64,000 nucleotides of DNA from Parvularculaceae bacterium (lineage in GTDB: Bacteria; Pseudomonadota; Alphaproteobacteria; Caulobacterales; Parvularculaceae), in assembly GCA_021776475.1 (NCBI GenBank), contig JAJFFV010000006.1, forward strand, positions 930,001 through 994,000, given 5' to 3'. Numbering within the stretch: the first letter of the stretch is position 1; every line of letters starts with the position of its first letter. Positions 8,599 to 16,264 of this stretch are shown here, piece by piece. The notes under the pieces were generated by a model that worked only from the letters and a program-made list of their open reading frames with translations, was not told the origin of the DNA and did no database searches. Both the position numbers and the translations under genes were made by a program.

Positions 8599-9435
8599 TC
8601 AGCGTTTCGTCGCCAGTTTCGGCTTCAGGGAATAGACTTCCGCCGCCGACGGGAACCTGCGGCCACGCACTTCTGCAGCGTAGGCCTTAACGGCTTCGCT
8701 GATCACGGTTTTCATGTTTGCGTAGCGCTTGACGAATTTCGGTGTCCACTCAAATAGACCAAGCATGTCCTGTGTCACCAAAATCTGCCCGTCACAGACA
8801 GAAGATGCGCCAATACCGATGGTTGGTATATCGATCGACTTCGTGATCTGTTTTGCAAGGTCTTCCGCGACGCCCTCGATCACGATGGCAAAAACGCCAG
8901 CATTCGCCGTTGCGTTTGCTTCCGTAAGTACACTCGCCCATTCCTGAGGGTCGCGGCCCTTGGCCTTGAAACCGCCGGTGACGTTCACTGCCTGTGGCCG
9001 CAAGCCCACATGCCCCATCACCGGTATACCGCGTGCAACAAGAAAAGCGACGGTTTTTGCCGCATATTCACCGCTTTCAATTTTGATCGCCTGGGCGCCG
9101 GTTTCCTGCAACACACGCGAGGCGTTTTCAAAAGCCTGTTCAGGGCTCGCCTCATAAGAGCCGAACGGCATGTCAATAACGACCATCGCTTTTTGGGTAC
9201 CGCGCATAACTGCCTGACCGTGCATGATCATCATATCGAGGGTCACACCCACCGTGCTCGGCAACCCGTGCACCACCATTCCGACGCTGTCACCGACCAG
9301 CAAAAAGTCACAATGATTATCGAGCAGCGCGGCCGTCGGCGCGTCATATGCCGTCAGTGACACAATCGGTTCACCGCCCTTGCGCGCGGTGATATCAGCC
9401 GCTGTCAGCCGTTTTGCTTTTGTTTGTGCAGACAT
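8599..9435 (-). CDS. panB: 3-methyl-2-oxobutanoate hydroxymethyltransferase
   Basis: Adds a hydroxymethyl group from 5,10-methylene-tetrahydrofolate to alpha-ketoisovalerate to give ketopantoate, the first committed step of pantothenate and CoA synthesis. The 278-residue TIM-barrel protein shows metal- and substrate-binding segments [55 protein letters not shown] and TIGIGAS. GGAGAG stands six bases before the ATG. It is the first gene of the leftward group leading to bamB and der; panC is not in the window. Confidence 0.96.
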   Translation of the reverse strand: MSAQTKAKRLTAADITARKGGEPIVSLTAYDAPTAALLDNHCDFLLVGDSVGMVVHGLPSTVGVTLDMMIMHGQAVMRGTQKAMVVIDMPFGSYEASPEQAFENASRVLQETGAQAIKIESGEYAAKTVAFLVARGIPVMGHVGLRPQAVNVTGGFKAKGRDPQEWASVLTEANATANAGVFAIVIEGVAEDLAKQITKSIDIPTIGIGASSVCDGQILVTQDMLGLFEWTPKFVKRYANMKTVISEAVKAYAAEVRGRRFPSAAEVYSLKPKLATKR

Positions 9436-9459
9436 GGATCTCTCCGGTCAGGTACTATC

Positions 9460-9993
9460 TCAATGTCCGTCATACGCGACCAGGCTCATGGTCTCAATAC
9501 CAAGATTGTGCAGACGTTTTGCCCCATTGAGGTCCGGCAGATCGATGACAAACGCGGCGGCGATGATTTCCGCGCCCGCCTTTGTCAAAAGATGGATCGC
9601 TGCTTCCGCGGTGCCACCTGTCGCAATCAGATCGTCAATGATCAAGACTTTTTCACCCGGCTCAACGGCATCAATGTGCATCTCCAGCTGATCGGTGCCG
9701 TATTCGAGTTCATAGGTTGCTGAAATTGCCTCAAAAGGCAACTTGCCTTTCTTCCGCAAGGGAACGAAACCTGCTTCAAGTTTCTCCGCCACGGCGGCGC
9801 CGAAAATGAACCCGCGCGCTTCAACACCCGCGACTTTTTCAACACCTTTATCCGCGTAGTGCGCCGCCAACCGGCTGATCGCTTCCTTGAATGCCGCAGC
9901 GTCTTTCATCAGTGTTGTGACATCGCGAAACATGATACCCGGCTGCGGGAAGTCGGAAATTGTACGGATAGAAGCTTTAAGATCAACGCTCAT
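9460..9993 (-). CDS. apt: Adenine phosphoribosyltransferase
   Basis: Purine salvage enzyme making AMP from adenine and PRPP. The 177-residue protein carries the N-terminal APT pattern IRTISDFPQPGIMFRDVTTL, the segment VEARGFIFGAAVAEKL, and the PRPP-binding motif VLIIDDLIATGGTA. The frame is open further upstream, but the ATG at 9993 overlaps the TGA of the preceding GST gene (ATGA), which suggests translational coupling, and it gives the standard family length. Confidence 0.96.
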   Translation of the reverse strand: MSVDLKASIRTISDFPQPGIMFRDVTTLMKDAAAFKEAISRLAAHYADKGVEKVAGVEARGFIFGAAVAEKLEAGFVPLRKKGKLPFEAISATYELEYGTDQLEMHIDAVEPGEKVLIIDDLIATGGTAEAAIHLLTKAGAEIIAAAFVIDLPDLNGAKRLHNLGIETMSLVAYDGH

Positions 9994-10625
9994 AGTTTCG
10001 CACTCGGCCTGGCATTCATCATCTCCAACCAGCGCAGGATATTCGGGTGGTTCTCGTCCGGCGGCACCTTGATCCACGGGGTCACGCTGATCACACTGAA
10101 GGCCCAGATATCTGCGAGGGAAAATCCATCAAGCGCGATATGTTCCCGCCCTTCCAGCTGCTCGTTCAGGTCTTCCATAAAATCGGCCAGCCGAATGAAC
10201 CCGCGATCGGCGAGTTCAGGTATCTGGGCGAAGTTGCGCTTCCCGGGGACCGCCCGGTCCTTCATCATTCGGTGCCAGTTACGGTACGCCTCCATGAAAG
10301 ATATCCCGCCCTGATGATCTATTTTCGCGGCCCAGCTGGAAACGATGCCTTTTTCAGCTGGCGTCACGCCCAACAACGCTGGCACCGGCTGATAAGCTTC
10401 CGCCCATGCCGCGATCCCGAGATTGTCAAAAAGAGTCGTGCCGTCTTCCAGGACGACCGTCGGGATCGTGCAGCCCGGGTTGATCTTGCGATACTGATCC
10501 GAGAGCTGCTCACCTTTTGTCATATCGATTTGGATGTTCTCGTGTTCAATGCCTTTCTCGGCCAGGACCATCCTTGCCCGGCGCGGGCTTGGTGCCGGCG
10601 CATAGTCATAGAAGCGGATTTTCAT
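9990..10625 (-). CDS. Glutathione S-transferase family protein
   Basis: A 211-residue GST-fold protein. The thioredoxin-like domain is at residues 1-78 (RFYDYAPAPSPRRARMVLAEKGI, then INPGCTIPTVVLEDGTTL with the cis-Pro, then a Glu/Ser-type GSH-contact region), and a helical C-terminal domain follows. The Pro-Ser-Pro-Arg-Arg start resembles the beta/theta-like bacterial GSTs. It is translated together with apt through an ATGA overlap and lies 12 bases after the DUF2855 gene. A detoxification role is likely but the substrate is unknown. Confidence 0.85.
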   Translation of the reverse strand: MKIRFYDYAPAPSPRRARMVLAEKGIEHENIQIDMTKGEQLSDQYRKINPGCTIPTVVLEDGTTLFDNLGIAAWAEAYQPVPALLGVTPAEKGIVSSWAAKIDHQGGISFMEAYRNWHRMMKDRAVPGKRNFAQIPELADRGFIRLADFMEDLNEQLEGREHIALDGFSLADIWAFSVISVTPWIKVPPDENHPNILRWLEMMNARPSAKL

Positions 10626-10637
10626 GAAGCCCTCTGT

Positions 10638-11735
10638 TTAAAGTTTCGCGAACGACATAATGCCGCCCTGATCCGCCGTCAACTTGCCGTCTTTAACGTC
10701 CTTGTAGAGACGGTCAATTTCATCACGTGTATTAGCTTGATCCAGTGTCATCCACTTGGAGGCGGCTTTCGCGACCTGCTCCGAGGCGGCATACATGTTA
10801 CTGATAAAAGCACCTTCTGTCGCCTTGATTCGCTCGGCTGCATAAGTCGGCATGAAAAACAACTGCGAGCGCGCGTCGATATACCCCTCACCTTTGCGAT
10901 CCTCATCCCAATGCGAGGCGCCAACAATGACCGTATGCTTCATATTATCACCGAGATGTCGGTGCAGTTCGGCAAGCGTTGTGCCATTGCCGGAAAAATC
11001 AACAATCACCGTTGGAGAACCGGTATCGAGCTTGCCAGCCTCCTCATAGGAGAGAACCTGGTCGTAATAGCCGATCTCTTCAAGCGCTACCTTGTTGCGA
11101 GCTGACGTCAGACCGACGGTCCTGCGCCCGCCGGTTTCGCTTTGCTTCAGCAAAAACGCAAGCGCTAGCGCCGTTTTGCTCGAGGCACTTACCAGACAAA
11201 CAGTCTCCGCATCCTGATAGCCGGTTTCACTCAGCCAGTCTGCAAGACCAAAAGAGGTCCCTGCCAGGGGAAACCATAAGGAGCGATAAGCTTCCAGAGT
11301 AGAATCATAAAACGGATCGGCTTTCACGCGCACAAGCGTGTTATAAACCGCCGGCAATTCAGAGCGATGTTCGCTCGCATCGCGGAACTGGTTGTCCTGA
11401 ACGCCGCCGGGCATCACGACAAAATCTGTCGCCATCGGCAGATAGCCGTAGACCCGCTCACCAACCTCAAATTCCGGATGCCGCGAGACCACCACGTCAG
11501 CAAAACCCCATACCGGAATGATGCCCCAGCCATCTTTGGCTACGGGAAAAAACCGCCAATAGCCGAACTGCTCGCCCATCACCCCATAGGTGATGTTGTT
11601 GGAGGTGAAGGCAAACTCATCGACCCTTAAACGAACCTCGCCTTCAGCGATATCCGGCAGGCTCGCTTCCGCCCAGCGTGTCTCGTTAACATCATCCCGG
11701 CGCACCTGAAGCTGTGTGACCTGTGTCATCGGCAT
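10638..11735 (-). CDS. DUF2855 family protein (MDR-like)
   Basis: A 365-residue protein with the architecture of the DUF2855 family, distantly related to medium-chain dehydrogenases/quinone reductases. An N-terminal GroES-like part contains DEFAFTSNNITYGVMGEQFGYW. A Rossmann-like part follows with the strands VCLVSASSKTALALAFLL, TVGLTSARNKVALEEIGYYD and VIVDFSGNGTTLAELHRHLG. No zinc-ligand cluster of alcohol dehydrogenases was seen. Family members are uncharacterised; NAD(P)H-dependent reduction is plausible. ATGs at residues 1 and 3 are both possible. It heads the leftward group with GST and apt. Confidence 0.75.
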   Translation of the reverse strand: MPMTQVTQLQVRRDDVNETRWAEASLPDIAEGEVRLRVDEFAFTSNNITYGVMGEQFGYWRFFPVAKDGWGIIPVWGFADVVVSRHPEFEVGERVYGYLPMATDFVVMPGGVQDNQFRDASEHRSELPAVYNTLVRVKADPFYDSTLEAYRSLWFPLAGTSFGLADWLSETGYQDAETVCLVSASSKTALALAFLLKQSETGGRRTVGLTSARNKVALEEIGYYDQVLSYEEAGKLDTGSPTVIVDFSGNGTTLAELHRHLGDNMKHTVIVGASHWDEDRKGEGYIDARSQLFFMPTYAAERIKATEGAFISNMYAASEQVAKAASKWMTLDQANTRDEIDRLYKDVKDGKLTADQGGIMSFAKL

Positions 11736-12252
11736 CTCCTCTGTCGTGAGGAAAATGACGGTGTGGCGTACAATGAGTCAAGAAAAGGTGGCAGCGTTGA
11801 CAATATGTCGGGTATGGAAATTTCAACCTCTACCGCAACAAGCCTGGGTTGATGTTTCACGCTCCCCGACCGACACAACAAAGATTCAGCTTATTGTCGA
11901 AAGCCCACTCAACCACTGTGCTACCCATCTCAGGGTTTTTGTGGGTGTAGATGCTGCCCATCCTGGGATTTAACAAGCATACTCCGCGGGCGATCTTGCG
12001 CAACAAGCGATCAGTGTAATGAAAATAGAAGATACAAAAACTGTGTATGACTTTGTTGCACCGACCACAGACCCCAAGTAGGATATACCTGTAACTACAA
12101 AAACAGGGCATAAGCAATCTTGCGAATGTGTCGGTTATGAGGATTGCAAGCAGTTTCGTGCAGGCGGTGCTTGCGATGACCGGGAGATTCAGGAACGGCG
12201 CCAAGTGTGCGCGCCTCCCGGCGACTGATCACTTTTGGTGTATGCTACAGGT
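11736..12252. other. Intergenic region with a decayed cysteine-rich reading frame
   Basis: No intact gene is supported. On the plus strand, one frame running from about 11716 to 12228 is interrupted only by stops at 11971 and 12079. It ends in a cysteine-patterned segment (CECVGYEDCKQFRAGGACDD, then VCAPPGD) that looks like the end of a small secreted or lipid-anchored protein. A minus-strand frame over 11857-12204 has no ribosome site and an odd composition. Most likely this is an eroded gene. Confidence 0.3.
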
Positions 12253-12645
12253 TCACCCAAACAACAGCAATCCGCCCAACAACAGCACCGGAACAACTCC
12301 CAGCCCAAACGTATTGCGTGCGAACACGAACTTTTTGATCCAGCGATCGATCTCAGGGTCACCACTGCCGGCTGTTTTTGTCACCATCTCGACATTGGCG
12401 CCACGGATCCCAATATCATCCGACAGGATATATCGCGTCAAGCCGCGCACAAATATCAGAGATCCAAAATAAAATACCCCACCGAACGCGATGCTTGCCA
12501 GCGCGAAACAAATCACCAGCGGCGCAAGCTCGGGTCGTGCAAATTGGTCCAGCATGGTCACGCCCACCAGAAAGCTGATCACGCCAACCAACAATGCTCC
12601 CATCCACAGGCGTTGCAAAGCACCGAAGTTAACACCATCAGACAT
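12253..12645 (-). CDS. Small membrane protein of unknown function
   Basis: Not recognised as a named family. The 130-residue protein has three predicted membrane helices: about residues 13-33 (LWMGALLVGVISFLVGV), 41-65 (LAPLVICFALASIAFGGVFYF) and the extreme C-terminus (FGLGVVPVLLLGGLLLF). A polar loop with SDDIGIRGANVEMV lies between the second and third. It is divergent from the small lipoprotein gene at 12712. Confidence 0.55.
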   Translation of the reverse strand: MSDGVNFGALQRLWMGALLVGVISFLVGVTMLDQFARPELAPLVICFALASIAFGGVFYFGSLIFVRGLTRYILSDDIGIRGANVEMVTKTAGSGDPEIDRWIKKFVFARNTFGLGVVPVLLLGGLLLFG

Positions 12646-12711
12646 TGATAATCCCGTTTGCCCTACTTTTGCCTTTGTAGTTTAAGATACACTCAGCCGT
12701 TGGAGCGTTAT

Positions 12712-12948
12712 ATGAAAAACAACCATACTTTCATCTCTTTTCTCGTGCTCGGCGCGGCAGCACTCACCGCCTGCACAACAGCACCTCAAATAGCACAAGA
12801 GGCGCCGCCATCAAAACCGGATGTTGCCTACAACGAGTGCCTGCGCGAGAACATGGCTGTCTCGATAGCCTGGGAGGCAATTGAGAAAATGTGTCGGGAA
12901 AAGGCTTCCGGGCCGACCAGTCTACTGCCAGGCGAGCCGCAAAAATAG
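12712..12948 (+). CDS. Small lipoprotein
   Basis: A 78-residue precursor with a lipoprotein signal peptide, KNN then a hydrophobic stretch and the lipobox LTAC at about residue 19. The short mature part is rich in Pro and Ala and then helical, with two cysteines (YNECLRENMAVSIAW and EKMCREKA) that could form a disulphide. The ATG at 12712 is chosen because TGGAG lies seven bases upstream and the signal peptide starts there; a longer frame from 12658 is unlikely. Function unknown. Confidence 0.6.
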   Translation: MKNNHTFISFLVLGAAALTACTTAPQIAQEAPPSKPDVAYNECLRENMAVSIAWEAIEKMCREKASGPTSLLPGEPQK

Positions 12949-12998
12949 ACTGACCAACTCACGTTCACGAATCGTTCCCGGGGGCTTATACCCGGCAC

Positions 12999-13697
12999 AT
13001 GGTCGATATCTCCCTCACCGCATTAGCCATCTGTCTGTTGCCGACGCTGGGTATTATTTGGTTGTCACACAAATGGTCCGGCAAGGGTCTTGAAGTCAGC
13101 TATGCGACGTTGCGCATGCTGTTTCAACTGATGGCCGTCGGTTTCGTTCTGGTCTTCATATTCGCTGCGGATAACCCTCTCGTCGGCGGCCTCGTGGTCT
13201 TCGTCATGATCGCCGTTTCAAGCTTGATCGGCATACGCACTGTTGCCAGAAACCGGCTCGCAGCGTTCTGGAAAGCCACCATCGGCATTGGCCTTGGTGG
13301 TGGTGCCATTCTTCTGTTTGTTTTGTTTGCCGTCCTGCAGTTGGCTGACCCTTGGTATGATCCACGTATTATCATCCCCCTCGCCGGGATGGTGTTTTCG
13401 AATTCCATGACAGCAGTCACTCTCGCCGCTGAGAGATTTGAAAGCGAATATACCTCTGCGGTTTCCTATCAAGTTGCCCGAACGACGGCGTGGAAAACAG
13501 CCCTCATCCCGCAGATCAACTCCCATCTGGCGGTCGGGCTGGTCGCGTTGCCGGGCATGATGACGGGGCAAATCCTGTCCGGCGTCGATCCGCTGATTGC
13601 CGTGCGCTATCAGATCATCGTTATGGCAATGCTGCTGCAATCATCCGGCTATGCCGTCGCGCTTTATCTCTGGCTACTGCGGCCCCAAGAACACTAA
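12999..13697 (+). CDS. ABC transporter permease, FetB/UPF0014 family
   Basis: Integral membrane protein of 232 residues with six to seven hydrophobic helices. It carries the family segments EVSYATLRMLFQLMAVGFVL, IIIPLAGMVFSNSMTAVTLAAERF and LPGMMTGQILSGVDPLIAVRYQI. In E. coli the homologue FetB works with the ATPase FetA in iron export and peroxide resistance. No ATPase gene is adjacent on either side, so the partner must be elsewhere or absent. Start site is weakly supported, with no clear ribosome site. Confidence 0.82.
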   Translation: MVDISLTALAICLLPTLGIIWLSHKWSGKGLEVSYATLRMLFQLMAVGFVLVFIFAADNPLVGGLVVFVMIAVSSLIGIRTVARNRLAAFWKATIGIGLGGGAILLFVLFAVLQLADPWYDPRIIIPLAGMVFSNSMTAVTLAAERFESEYTSAVSYQVARTTAWKTALIPQINSHLAVGLVALPGMMTGQILSGVDPLIAVRYQIIVMAMLLQSSGYAVALYLWLLRPQEH

Positions 13698-13704
13698 CCG
13701 CAGA

Positions 13705-14064
13705 TTACTTCGCGCGCGCAAAAAAGGTTAGGACAAAAGCGACCGCGGCGGGCAACGCCTGCGTAAACAGGATCGTTGGCTTCGCCGTCATCGCTCCATA
13801 GACACCTGCGATCATCACACAAATCAAAAAGAAGAACACGAAATCGCGTTTTTTGGCGATCAGTCCCCAGAGCAGTCCCGCGGCGAGGAAGCCATTGTAC
13901 AGACCCTGATTGGCCGCCAGCACAGCCGACGAAGCAGATACTTCCGGGGTCATCGAGAAAACCTTTTGCCCGATCGGATGATCCCAAAAAAACATCTCGA
14001 GTGCCAAAAACCCCATATGCGACAGGGCGACGAAAACGACAGCGATTGTGGCAAGTATCTTCAT
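13705..14064 (-). CDS. DUF1304 family membrane protein
   Basis: A 119-residue protein with four hydrophobic helices and the typical DUF1304 pattern: an N-terminal helix, LALEMFFWDHPIGQKVF, a segment ANQGLYNGFLAAGLLWGL, and GVYGAMTAKPTILFTQALPAAVAF near the end. The family is uncharacterised. It is convergent with the fetB-like gene, with seven bases between stops. Confidence 0.85.
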   Translation of the reverse strand: MKILATIAVVFVALSHMGFLALEMFFWDHPIGQKVFSMTPEVSASSAVLAANQGLYNGFLAAGLLWGLIAKKRDFVFFFLICVMIAGVYGAMTAKPTILFTQALPAAVAFVLTFFARAK

Positions 14065-14110
14065 GCTATGCAGTTTGCCCTGGATGGGCTAAAGAGAAAA
14101 GGAAAACCGG

Positions 14111-14485
14111 ATGACCAAAAAGAAAGATTTCATCAACGACCCGTCAATCATCGCCGTCTTTCAAAAAATGATTAAGGCCGTTCCCGGTGTCGAGATGAAG
14201 GGGGCCACCTGCCCGTACCTCTCTCTAAACGGCAATATGTATTCGTCTATCTCGAAGGCCGACGTCATCGGCTTGCGACTGTCCAAAGACGACCGCGAGG
14301 CTTTCATCGAGAAATATCAGGCCACGCTCTATGAGGCCTTTCCCGGGTTCTTCCAGAAGGAATATGTCGCGGTCCCTGCGTCTATGCACAAAGACACACG
14401 TGCGCTCCGGAGCTGGTTCAGGAAGAGCTACGACAACGTCAGCTCCCTGAAGTCGAAGCCCACGGCGAAGCAAAAGAAGAAATAG
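14111..14485 (+). CDS. TfoX N-terminal-domain-like protein
   Basis: A 124-residue soluble protein resembling the TfoX N-terminal domain family: FQKMIKAVPGVEMKGATCPY, LNGNMYSSI, IGLRLSKDDREAFIEKY, and near the C-terminus KEYVAVPASM followed by SWFRKSYDNVSSLKSK. A Lys-rich tail ends the protein. AAGGAAAACCGG precedes the ATG. TfoX in gammaproteobacteria controls competence, but stand-alone N-domain proteins like this are uncharacterised. Confidence 0.7.
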   Translation: MTKKKDFINDPSIIAVFQKMIKAVPGVEMKGATCPYLSLNGNMYSSISKADVIGLRLSKDDREAFIEKYQATLYEAFPGFFQKEYVAVPASMHKDTRALRSWFRKSYDNVSSLKSKPTAKQKKK

Positions 14486-14532
14486 GCTACCGGACGGTCG
14501 GTACTAACCGTCTATACTTCGGGCTCCTACCT

Positions 14533-14754
14533 TTAAATGTTAGCAACAATAGTCCGAGCCAACTTAAACATGATCAGTAAAAATGTCTTTTTAGTGCATG
14601 TTGCCCTTTGGTTGTCACAACCGATGTCAACGCCAAACAGGGCAATGAACCAGGCTGTCGATATAATCTGACCCACGATCACACTGACGACGGAACCCCC
14701 TCGAATGATTATGCGTTCGCGGGTGATTCGCCCGGCGGCAAACGCGGGTTGCGC
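14533..14754 (-). pseudogene. Fragment of a membrane protein gene
   Basis: On the minus strand 73 codons are open between two stops with no usable start. The text reads AGRITRERIIIRGGSVVSV, then a hydrophobic helix IVGQIISTAWFIALFGV, and a polar tail. Third-position GC in the first half is like that of real genes. It is best explained as the remnant of a truncated membrane-protein gene; family not recognised. Confidence 0.3.
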
Positions 14755-14818
14755 TTAGCACGAGCGCTTGGCTTGTGGCATTGAAGCTCGAAGAGGGACG
14801 GCTAGAGTTCAATATTGC

Positions 14819-14847
14819 TTGCAATCCCTCAAACCCTCGCCTATAGG
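14819..14847 (+). promoter_or_regulatory. Candidate promoter of the rpsF operon
   Basis: TTGCAA at 14819-14824 and TATAGG at 14842-14847 are separated by exactly 17 bases, a housekeeping-sigma arrangement. A start near 14854 would give a leader of about 125 bases before rpsF. Confidence 0.45.
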
Positions 14848-14853
14848 CCGTCG

Positions 14854-14980
14854 TTCACGAGCGATGGTCGACAGCGCCTCTGACAGAGGTAGCGTGGGAT
14901 GGTCCCGCCAGTTGCCGAGCCGAAGGTCGGGCTCTCCCACTCCGGAAGCCAGATCTCCATCGTCACAGGGAGAAGCTAAA
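14854..14980 (+). promoter_or_regulatory. Structured 5' leader of rpsF (possible S6:S18 autoregulatory RNA)
   Basis: The leader can fold into a small hairpin CCTCT-GAC-AGAGG (14877-14889) and a larger stem in which GTGGGA (14894-14899) pairs with TCCCAC (14935-14940). The larger stem encloses an inner hairpin GAGCC (14917-14921) with GGCTC (14930-14934). Many bacteria regulate rpsF-rpsR by binding of the S6:S18 pair to such a leader. Whether the conserved binding element is present needs a covariance-model search. Confidence 0.4.
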
Positions 14981-15313
14981 ATGGCGTATTACGAGCACGT
15001 GTATATTGCCCGTCAGGACATTGCACCGGCCCAGGTCGAAGCACTGACCCAATCTCTCGAACAGATCGTCCAGGAGCACGGCGGCAAGGTAACCAAACAG
15101 GAATATTGGGGCCTTCGCAGCATGCAGTACAAGATCAAGAAAAACCGCAAGGGTCATTACACCCTCCTCAACATCGATGCGCCGTCCGATGCGATTAACG
15201 AGATGGAGCGCCAGATGCGGATCAACGAGGACATCCTGCGCTACATGACGTTGCGCGTGGACGAACTCTCTGAGGATCCTTCACCCATTCTTTCCCGCAG
15301 CAAAGACAAATAG
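14981..15313 (+). CDS. rpsF: 30S ribosomal protein S6
   Basis: Binds S18 and helps assemble the platform of the small subunit. The 110-residue protein has the family start [20 protein letters not shown] and the segment [22 protein letters not shown], then [13 protein letters not shown] and the C-terminal [12 protein letters not shown] much longer frame from 14768 is rejected because the ATG at 14981 has a strong GGGAGAAG site and matches the family start. First gene of the rpsF-rpsR-rplI operon. Confidence 0.97.
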   Translation: MAYYEHVYIARQDIAPAQVEALTQSLEQIVQEHGGKVTKQEYWGLRSMQYKIKKNRKGHYTLLNIDAPSDAINEMERQMRINEDILRYMTLRVDELSEDPSPILSRSKDK

Positions 15314-15326
15314 GAGAACGCAAAAC

Positions 15327-15548
15327 ATGAAACCGTTTTTCCGGCGCCGCAAAACATGTCCCTTTTCTGGTCAGAGAGCTCCGGCAATCGACTATAAGGA
15401 TCCGCGTCTTCTGCAGCGCTACATTTCCGAAAAAGGTAAGATTGTGCCTTCACGGATTTCTGCCGTTTCACTGAAAAAGCAGCGTGAACTCGCGCGCGCC
15501 ATCAAACGCGCCCGTTTTCTCGCTCTGCTGCCATATGTCGGGGAGTAA
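15327..15548 (+). CDS. rpsR: 30S ribosomal protein S18
   Basis: S6-binding protein of the small-subunit platform. The 73-residue protein carries [20 protein letters not shown], then [19 protein letters not shown] and [16 protein letters not shown], all family hallmarks. It starts 13 bases after rpsF behind AGGAGAAC and is followed closely by rplI. Confidence 0.97.
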   Translation: MKPFFRRRKTCPFSGQRAPAIDYKDPRLLQRYISEKGKIVPSRISAVSLKKQRELARAIKRARFLALLPYVGE

Positions 15549-15553
15549 CGATC

Positions 15554-16168
15554 ATGGATGTCATTCTTCTCGAACGGGTCGAAAAAATTGGTCAGATTGG
15601 CGATGTGGTCTCTGTAAAGAACGGCTTTGCCCGTAACTTCCTCCTGCCGCGCAAGAAAGCTTTGCGGGCGACGGAAGCCAACAAGAAACTATTTGAAAAC
15701 CAGCGTGTCGATATTGAAGCTCGCAACCTGGAAGCCAAAAAAGAAGCGGAAGGCGTTGCCAGCAAACTCGACGGCACCTCCTATCTGTTGATCCGTCAGG
15801 CCTCAGACATGGGCCAATTATACGGCTCTGTCTCATCCCGAGATATTGCTGATACGGCGGAAGCCGTAGGCTTTCACATCAACCGCTCTCAGATTGTACT
15901 CGACAAGCCGTTGAAATCGCTCGGCCTCCACGATGTGCGTGTTGTTCTGCACCCTGAAGTGTCGGTCAGCATCTCCGTCAATATCGCCCGGTCTCAAGAT
16001 GAAGCTGACGCGCAAGCACGCGGCGAGAACGTTCTCACTCAAAAAGACGACGACGAAAAAGCTGCCAAGGCAGAAGCCGCCGAGGAATTCTTTGAAGAAG
16101 GTGCTGAAGCGCCAGCTGTTGAAGAAACAGAATCTGATGATACGGAAGCCGAGAAATCTGAAGCTTAG
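15554..16168 (+). CDS. rplI: 50S ribosomal protein L9 with acidic C-terminal extension
   Basis: L9 binds domain V of 23S rRNA at the L1 side and spans the ribosome surface. The N-terminal rRNA-binding domain is recognisable ([37 protein letters not shown], with G and KxGYAR-like positions). A connecting helix and a C-terminal domain ending near residue 149 follow. The remaining 55 residues are an added acidic tail rich in Glu, Asp and Ala ([20 protein letters not shown]). Total length 204 exceeds the usual about 150. The operon ends at a strong terminator. Confidence 0.95.
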   Translation: MDVILLERVEKIGQIGDVVSVKNGFARNFLLPRKKALRATEANKKLFENQRVDIEARNLEAKKEAEGVASKLDGTSYLLIRQASDMGQLYGSVSSRDIADTAEAVGFHINRSQIVLDKPLKSLGLHDVRVVLHPEVSVSISVNIARSQDEADAQARGENVLTQKDDDEKAAKAEAAEEFFEEGAEAPAVEETESDDTEAEKSEA

Positions 16169-16215
16169 GCTTGTGGAAAAAACTTTTCCCCGTAAATCAA
16201 CGGGGTAGAAAAATA

Positions 16216-16251
16216 GGCCGCGGGAGCAATTGCTTCCTGCGGCCTTTTCTT
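16216..16251 (+). terminator. Rho-independent terminator of rpsF-rpsR-rplI
   Basis: GGCCGCGGGAGC pairs with GCTTCCTGCGGCC around a short AATT loop and is followed by TTTTCTTG. It lies 47 bases after the rplI stop and just before dnaB. Confidence 0.9.
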
Positions 16252-16264
16252 GTCTAGTACCGGA

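Noticed and set aside
11857-12204. 115-codon minus-strand frame
   Set aside because: No ribosome site, many Cys and aromatic residues with no pattern, and overlap with better coding text on the other strand.
16250-16264. TTG start for dnaB
   Set aside because: It lies in the T run of the upstream terminator; ATG 16265 fits the family.
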